In this document: positions 7,108 to 9,564 of the stretch, piece after piece | Layout of the letters: each line of letters opens with the position of its first letter | How positions within the stretch are numbered: the stretch's first letter is position 1 | Origin: UBA4823 sp034436035 | GTDB taxonomy: Bacteria; Chloroflexota; Anaerolineae; Anaerolineales; UBA4823 | Reading direction: 5' to 3' | Assembly (NCBI GenBank): GCA_034436035.1 | Contig: DAOTVW010000128.1 | Span: forward strand, 1 to 9,564 | Length of the DNA: 9,564 nucleotides | Notes under the pieces: generated by a model | What the model saw: the letters and a program-made list of their open reading frames with translations, nothing else | What the model was told of the DNA's origin: nothing | Database searches by the model: none | Translations under genes and position numbers: made by a program

Positions 7108-7264
7108 GTAGCGAAGCGATCCTTTACTGTTTGTGGTCATGGCGAGCGAAGCGACGCCATCTCCTCGCCGGGATGGAGATTGCTTCATTCGCAAAGAGCG
7201 CTTTTTTGCAATGACAGCTTTCGGCGGTACAGCCAAATCTCACCATGATTGCGGCGGAAAGAAT
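7108..7264. repeat. 157-bp repeat, unit 1
   Basis: This is the first of two head-to-tail units. Inside, GTCATGGC (7136-7143) and GCAATGAC (7208-7215) form near-perfect terminal inverted repeats. ATGGCG (7139-7144) pairs with CGCCAT (7155-7160), and ATCTCC (7159-7164) faces GGAGAT (7175-7180). The pattern GTCAT-GCGAGCGAAGCGA and GAGATTGCTTC resembles a palindromic intergenic repeat that I know from many bacterial genomes, usually flanking genes. Open frames here exist only because the repeat lacks stops. There is no transposase, so it is at most a passively moved element. Confidence 0.85.
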
Positions 7265-7397
7265 GTAACGAAGCGATCCCTTACTGTTTGTGGTCATGGC
7301 GAGCGAAGCGACGCCATCTCCTCGCCGGGATGGAGATTGCTTCATTCGCAAAGAACGCTTTTTTGCAATGACAGCTTTCGGCGGCACAGCCAAATCT
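7265..7397. repeat. 157-bp repeat, unit 2 (truncated)
   Basis: The second copy is offset by exactly 157 bp from the first. Over 133 bp I count only four differences (7268, 7280, and single changes in the CAAAGA-CGC and GGCGG-AC stretches), so the duplication is recent or kept identical. The terminal palindromes are at 7293-7300 and 7365-7372. Similarity fades after 7397. A shorter match to its tail (GCACAGCCATATCTT) occurs at 7039-7053, hinting at an older third copy. Confidence 0.83.
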
Positions 7398-7531
7398 TAT
7401 CATAACGGATAAATACCAAAGCGAGGGTAGATTCGTGATAATCCGTGGTTCCCTCATACAGAAAGCCATGAATAGATATTTTCGGGTAGAATAAGCAGGT
7501 AATCTATCTTTTCAAAAAGGTCATTAATCCG

Positions 7532-7849
7532 ATGAAATTCACCCCTTATAAAATTGCTATTCTTATTCTTACCCTGATCATTGCAGCCATTCACATTTCT
7601 TTGTTGTTCCCTAACCTGGTCTATCTATTAAATGGATTAGGGTATCTTGCCTTATTACTGGCATATTTGTTACCCAATTCTTTTTTTACTGAAAACCATA
7701 ACCTGATCCGTAAGGTGATGATTGGCTATACACTGTTGACGATTGTAGCATGGATCGCCATTGGTTCTAACTCGCCCAGTCTGTTGGGCTTAATCACCAC
7801 TATCATGGAAATTGTGCTGGTAGTGTGCTTATTGAGTGACCGTGATTAA
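7532..7849 (+). CDS. Small four-helix membrane protein, unknown function
   Basis: A 105-residue, strongly hydrophobic protein with four probable membrane helices at about 6-25, 29-48, 62-78 and 83-101. A short polar loop, SFFTENHNLIRK, lies between helices 2 and 3, and the end is charged (SDRD). No enzymatic motif, cysteine pair or conserved signature is recognised. The ATG at 7532 has only AAGG about 13 nt upstream, so expression may be weak. It stands alone, after the repeat block and about 450 bp before the next clear gene, with no obvious operon partner. Length and regular helix pattern make it more likely a real gene than chance, because random DNA seldom gives four evenly spaced hydrophobic stretches. 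A membrane-embedded accessory or orphan protein is all that can be said. Confidence 0.68.
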   Translation: MKFTPYKIAILILTLIIAAIHISLLFPNLVYLLNGLGYLALLLAYLLPNSFFTENHNLIRKVMIGYTLLTIVAWIAIGSNSPSLLGLITTIMEIVLVVCLLSDRD

Positions 7850-8140
7850 TTTTGTATATATAGAAAATGATTTCGCCATTACACCAACCAAATTCTTTTT
7901 TTAAGTTACCTATGGACTTATGCAGGTCAATATTTGACCAGGATGATCAAGTCAAACTCCCACTCATTAAGAAGGCGCGTTTCAGCTTTGATCTGACAGT
8001 TATCAAAAGTACAAAGGCAATCATTTTGGATTGTATCTGATTCAATTTGGAAAAAATGGGGTAAAACCAGTACTTTTGGGGGATTGAATTATTCCATTAT
8101 TATGATATAGTTAAGTAACAGTTATTTATTTATAACGTTG
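7850..8140. other. Gene-poor stretch with doubtful 57-aa ORF
   Basis: No convincing gene lies here. A plus-strand frame from ATG at 7867 to TGA at 8040 (57 codons, MISPLHQPNSFFKLPMDLC at its start) has no ribosome binding site and is unrecognised. A second frame, open from about 7995 to a TGA near 8090, overlaps its end and reads protein-like (GNHFGLYLIQFGKNG), so a decayed coding sequence with a frameshift is possible. The rest is AT-rich and presumably holds the promoter of the riboswitch transcript. A TATAAC at 8131-8136 would place the start near the aptamer, but no good -35 box is visible. Confidence 0.3.
7925..7939. promoter_or_regulatory. 15-bp perfect dyad, possible operator
   Basis: GGTCAA-TAT-TTGACC is a perfect inverted repeat with 6-bp arms. 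It lies about 200 bp upstream of the riboswitch and inside the doubtful 57-codon frame. Size and symmetry suit a dimeric repressor or activator. No T-tract follows, so it is not a terminator. Which gene it would control is unclear. Confidence 0.35.
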
Positions 8141-8229
8141 TTCGCTCGAAAAGGCAAACTCACCGTGAGGTGAGGACGCAAAGCTGAGAGTCTGTAAATT
8201 TAGCAGATAGTCTGGCTGCCGAAAGTGTA
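8141..8229 (+). promoter_or_regulatory. c-di-GMP-I (GEMM) riboswitch aptamer
   Basis: The conserved core of the GEMM-I class is present: AGGCAAAC (8152-8159), a stem CTCACC/GGTGAG (8159-8164 with 8169-8174) closed by a GTGA (GNRA) tetraloop, then GACGCAAAGC (8175-8184). A second arm GTCTG/CAGAT (8190-8194 with 8204-8208) and the closing strand GGCTGCCGAAAGTG (8214-8227) follow; CGCT (8143-8146) pairs with AGTG (8224-8227). Aligned by eye with the Vibrio Vc2 aptamer, the ligand-contacting G20 corresponds to G8153 and A47 to A8180. A guanine at the first position favours c-di-GMP over cGAMP. The 3' strand is shared with the terminator that follows, and the regulated gene is a surface protein, a common target of this class. 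Confidence 0.92.
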
Positions 8230-8255
8230 TTCACTGATGGCGGCTGTTTTATTTT
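8213..8255 (+). terminator. Intrinsic terminator, riboswitch expression platform
   Basis: The 5' strand 8213-8221 (TGGCTGCCG) pairs with 8238-8246 (TGGCGGCTG) through nine pairs, including G-U wobbles. An AA/GA internal loop follows, then AGTG (8224-8227) with CACT (8232-8235) around a TATT loop. The T-rich run TTTTATTTT (8247-8255) comes straight after. The 5' strand lies inside the aptamer's 3' strand, so the terminator cannot form while the aptamer is folded. This predicts that c-di-GMP binding allows read-through. Confidence 0.82.
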
Positions 8256-8299
8256 AAATGCCCATATTTATTGTCTTTGTTCCAAAATAGGAGGTTCTG

Positions 8300-9481
8300 A
8301 TGAAAACCAAAATATTGATGATCGCAAGTACGATAGCCATCGTTGCTACCCTAATTATCGCAGGCATTGCCTGGGCTGCTTCGCTACAAGAAGCCAATAG
8401 CCCTGACTGTAATAATTCTATAACCATTAATAAAGTCACCGAGCCAAGTGGCGGTATGGGTTTTAAGTTTACACTCAAATATGGAACAATAACAAGGTAT
8501 GTTACGCTAAATGACCTAGGAACACAGACATATACCCCAAATTCATGGAGCGTGTTTACTATCACGGAAGATGCAAAAGATGGTTATCAATTAAAGGATA
8601 TCGCCTGCACGGCTACTACCACAAATAATAAAACCCCAAAGAGCATCACCTATGATTTGACCAATCGCAAAGTAACCATCGATTTAACCAATCAATTTGA
8701 TGGCAATGTAACCTGTACGTTTACTAATGTGAAAGCCATGGACTATGGTGATCTCCCAACCGATTACGGGTTAACCAAGTGGAGTACCGGAGCTCGGCAT
8801 TATAATCCCGGCGATAGCGTTATTTTAGGTACGTTATTAGATCAAGAGTGGGATGGCCAACCAAATTCCGTTGCAACCGGTGATAACATTGCTAATTTAA
8901 ATGACGAAGATGGCGTTGTGCGCGGAGGGAGCAGCTGGGGGAATGGCAGCGGGCAAGTCATCGTCACCGTAACCGATCCGACAAGCAGTGGCAAAGGCGG
9001 TTGTCTGATGGGGTGGTTAGATTATTATGGTAACGGTGATTTTGGTGCTGATGGGGTATTTAGCGACACCCTCAAGGTTAACGGAGTCACATATAGTGAA
9101 AAGATCATTGACAATTTATACGTCCCTGCGGGGAGGAATACCATTACTTTCACCCTACCATCAGGGTTGAAGAATGTTGGTTTATTTGCTCGTTTTCGCC
9201 TTTCACCATATGATGAACAAGCCGGTAAAACTGAACTTCCATCTAATGATCCAAGTGGAATGCAATACCACTGCAATCAATCTGCGGCTGGGTTGACCGG
9301 GCTGGTGATCGGTGGAGAAGTGGAAGACTATGCCTGGGTGTTTGGCCCCACCGCCATACAATTACAGTCATTCCATGCAAAGCCAGTGCAAGCGAGCGGG
9401 ATAGCTGGACCAATTGTTGCGATCCTGGCGATCCTATCTTTGGTGATCTTGTGGACGATCCAGCGCAAAACGGAACAATAG
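8300..9481 (+). CDS. Secreted, membrane-anchored GEVED-domain surface protein
   Basis: A 393-residue exported protein. Residues 1-27 are a signal peptide: MKTK, a long hydrophobic core and a likely cleavage after WAA. Residues about 40-146 form a beta-rich module (SITINKVTEP ... CTFTNVKA) like the prealbumin-like folds of surface proteins, with C103 and C139 able to form a disulfide. Residues 148-347 are a GEVED domain: DYGDLPTDYG at its start, LDQEWDGQP (180-188), NDEDGVV (201-207), the Asp-rich GWLDYYGNGDF (238-248, possibly calcium binding) and the name-giving GEVEDYAW (339-346). After a short linker a membrane helix (about 366-386) and a basic tail (QRKTEQ) anchor it, with no LPXTG motif. 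A perfect AGGAGG lies 5 nt before the ATG. The c-di-GMP riboswitch upstream points to a role in adhesion or matrix formation; that role is inferred. Confidence 0.9.
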   Translation: MKTKILMIASTIAIVATLIIAGIAWAASLQEANSPDCNNSITINKVTEPSGGMGFKFTLKYGTITRYVTLNDLGTQTYTPNSWSVFTITEDAKDGYQLKDIACTATTTNNKTPKSITYDLTNRKVTIDLTNQFDGNVTCTFTNVKAMDYGDLPTDYGLTKWSTGARHYNPGDSVILGTLLDQEWDGQPNSVATGDNIANLNDEDGVVRGGSSWGNGSGQVIVTVTDPTSSGKGGCLMGWLDYYGNGDFGADGVFSDTLKVNGVTYSEKIIDNLYVPAGRNTITFTLPSGLKNVGLFARFRLSPYDEQAGKTELPSNDPSGMQYHCNQSAAGLTGLVIGGEVEDYAWVFGPTAIQLQSFHAKPVQASGIAGPIVAILAILSLVILWTIQRKTEQ

Positions 9482-9511
9482 GGATTGGATAATCAATGAG
9501 GAGAATATAAA

Positions 9512-9564
9512 ATGAATAACTTAAATCTACCTACAGAAGAAAAACAAGAATCATCAAGACCCTA
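9512..9564 (+). CDS. Start of a downstream gene, 5' end only
   Basis: ATG at 9512 opens a frame of 17 codons that runs off the window (MNNLNLPTEEKQESSRP). GAGGAG at 9498-9503 lies 8 nt upstream, a good ribosome binding site. The beginning is hydrophilic, with no signal peptide in the first 17 residues. The gene starts 30 nt after the GEVED gene with no terminator between, so it is probably cotranscribed and under the same riboswitch. No family can be named from so little. Confidence 0.65.
   Translation, partial: MNNLNLPTEEKQESSRP

Noticed and set aside
6886..7397. CRISPR array
   Set aside because: Repeats are long, palindromic and few; there are no regular 30-40 bp spacers and no cas genes.
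6949..7469. Several open frames of 62-99 codons on both strands
   Set aside because: They lie in the tandem 157-bp repeat and the palindromes, show the same translated stretches in both units, and have no ribosome binding sites.
8101..8106. TATGAT as -10 box of the riboswitch transcript
   Set aside because: No acceptable -35 box lies 16-18 bp upstream; the nearest TTGAAT is only 11 bp away.
8254..8565. Minus-strand frame of 103 codons over the start of the GEVED gene
   Set aside because: It is antisense to the signal peptide and first domain of a well-supported gene with a perfect RBS and riboswitch.

Overview
The window looks like a piece of a Chloroflexota chromosome, most likely class Anaerolineae. 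This is an inference from gene content: a ROK-led sugar-type operon, a GEVED-domain surface protein with a C-terminal membrane anchor, a GEMM riboswitch, and intergenic DNA full of ATTCGTG-type and GTCATTGCGAG-type palindromic repeats. No rRNA or other taxonomic marker is present. No tRNA, CRISPR array, transposase or phage gene was seen.

Left part (1-6815), all on the minus strand: a six-gene operon read from right to left. A near-perfect sigma-70 promoter (TTGACA, 17 bp, TATAAT) at 6787-6815 drives a ROK-family regulator. It is followed by a DegT/DnrJ-type PLP aminotransferase, a PIG-L-type deacetylase fused to a cysteine-rich DUF1284-like domain, an MFS transporter, an AraM/glycerol-1-phosphate-dehydrogenase-like oxidoreductase and a cupin protein that runs off the left edge. 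The last four gaps are 84, 15, 8 and 65 nt, and the ribosome binding site of the dehydrogenase gene overlaps the stop codon of the transporter gene. A reasonable but unproven reading is one pathway: uptake of an N-acetylated amino sugar or aminocyclitol, deacetylation, exchange of the amino group for a keto group, then reduction or oxidation and perhaps isomerisation, under control of the ROK protein. A biosynthetic direction cannot be excluded.

Middle (6816-7531): no gene. It holds two different inverted repeats (6886-6956 and 6961-7023) and a 157-bp unit present as a head-to-tail pair (7108-7397), each with terminal GTCAT/ATGAC palindromes. Open frames here are only repeat sequence.

Right part (7532-9564), plus strand: a small four-helix membrane protein of unknown function; about 290 bp with a 15-bp perfect dyad and a doubtful small ORF; then a c-di-GMP-I (GEMM) riboswitch whose 3' strand is also the 5' strand of an intrinsic terminator, predicting an ON switch. 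It precedes a secreted, membrane-anchored GEVED-domain protein with a perfect AGGAGG site, and the first 17 codons of another gene. Surface-protein control by c-di-GMP fits the known biology of this riboswitch class.

The most interesting items are the deacetylase/Cys-rich fusion within its unassigned pathway operon and the mutually exclusive aptamer/terminator in front of the GEVED protein.
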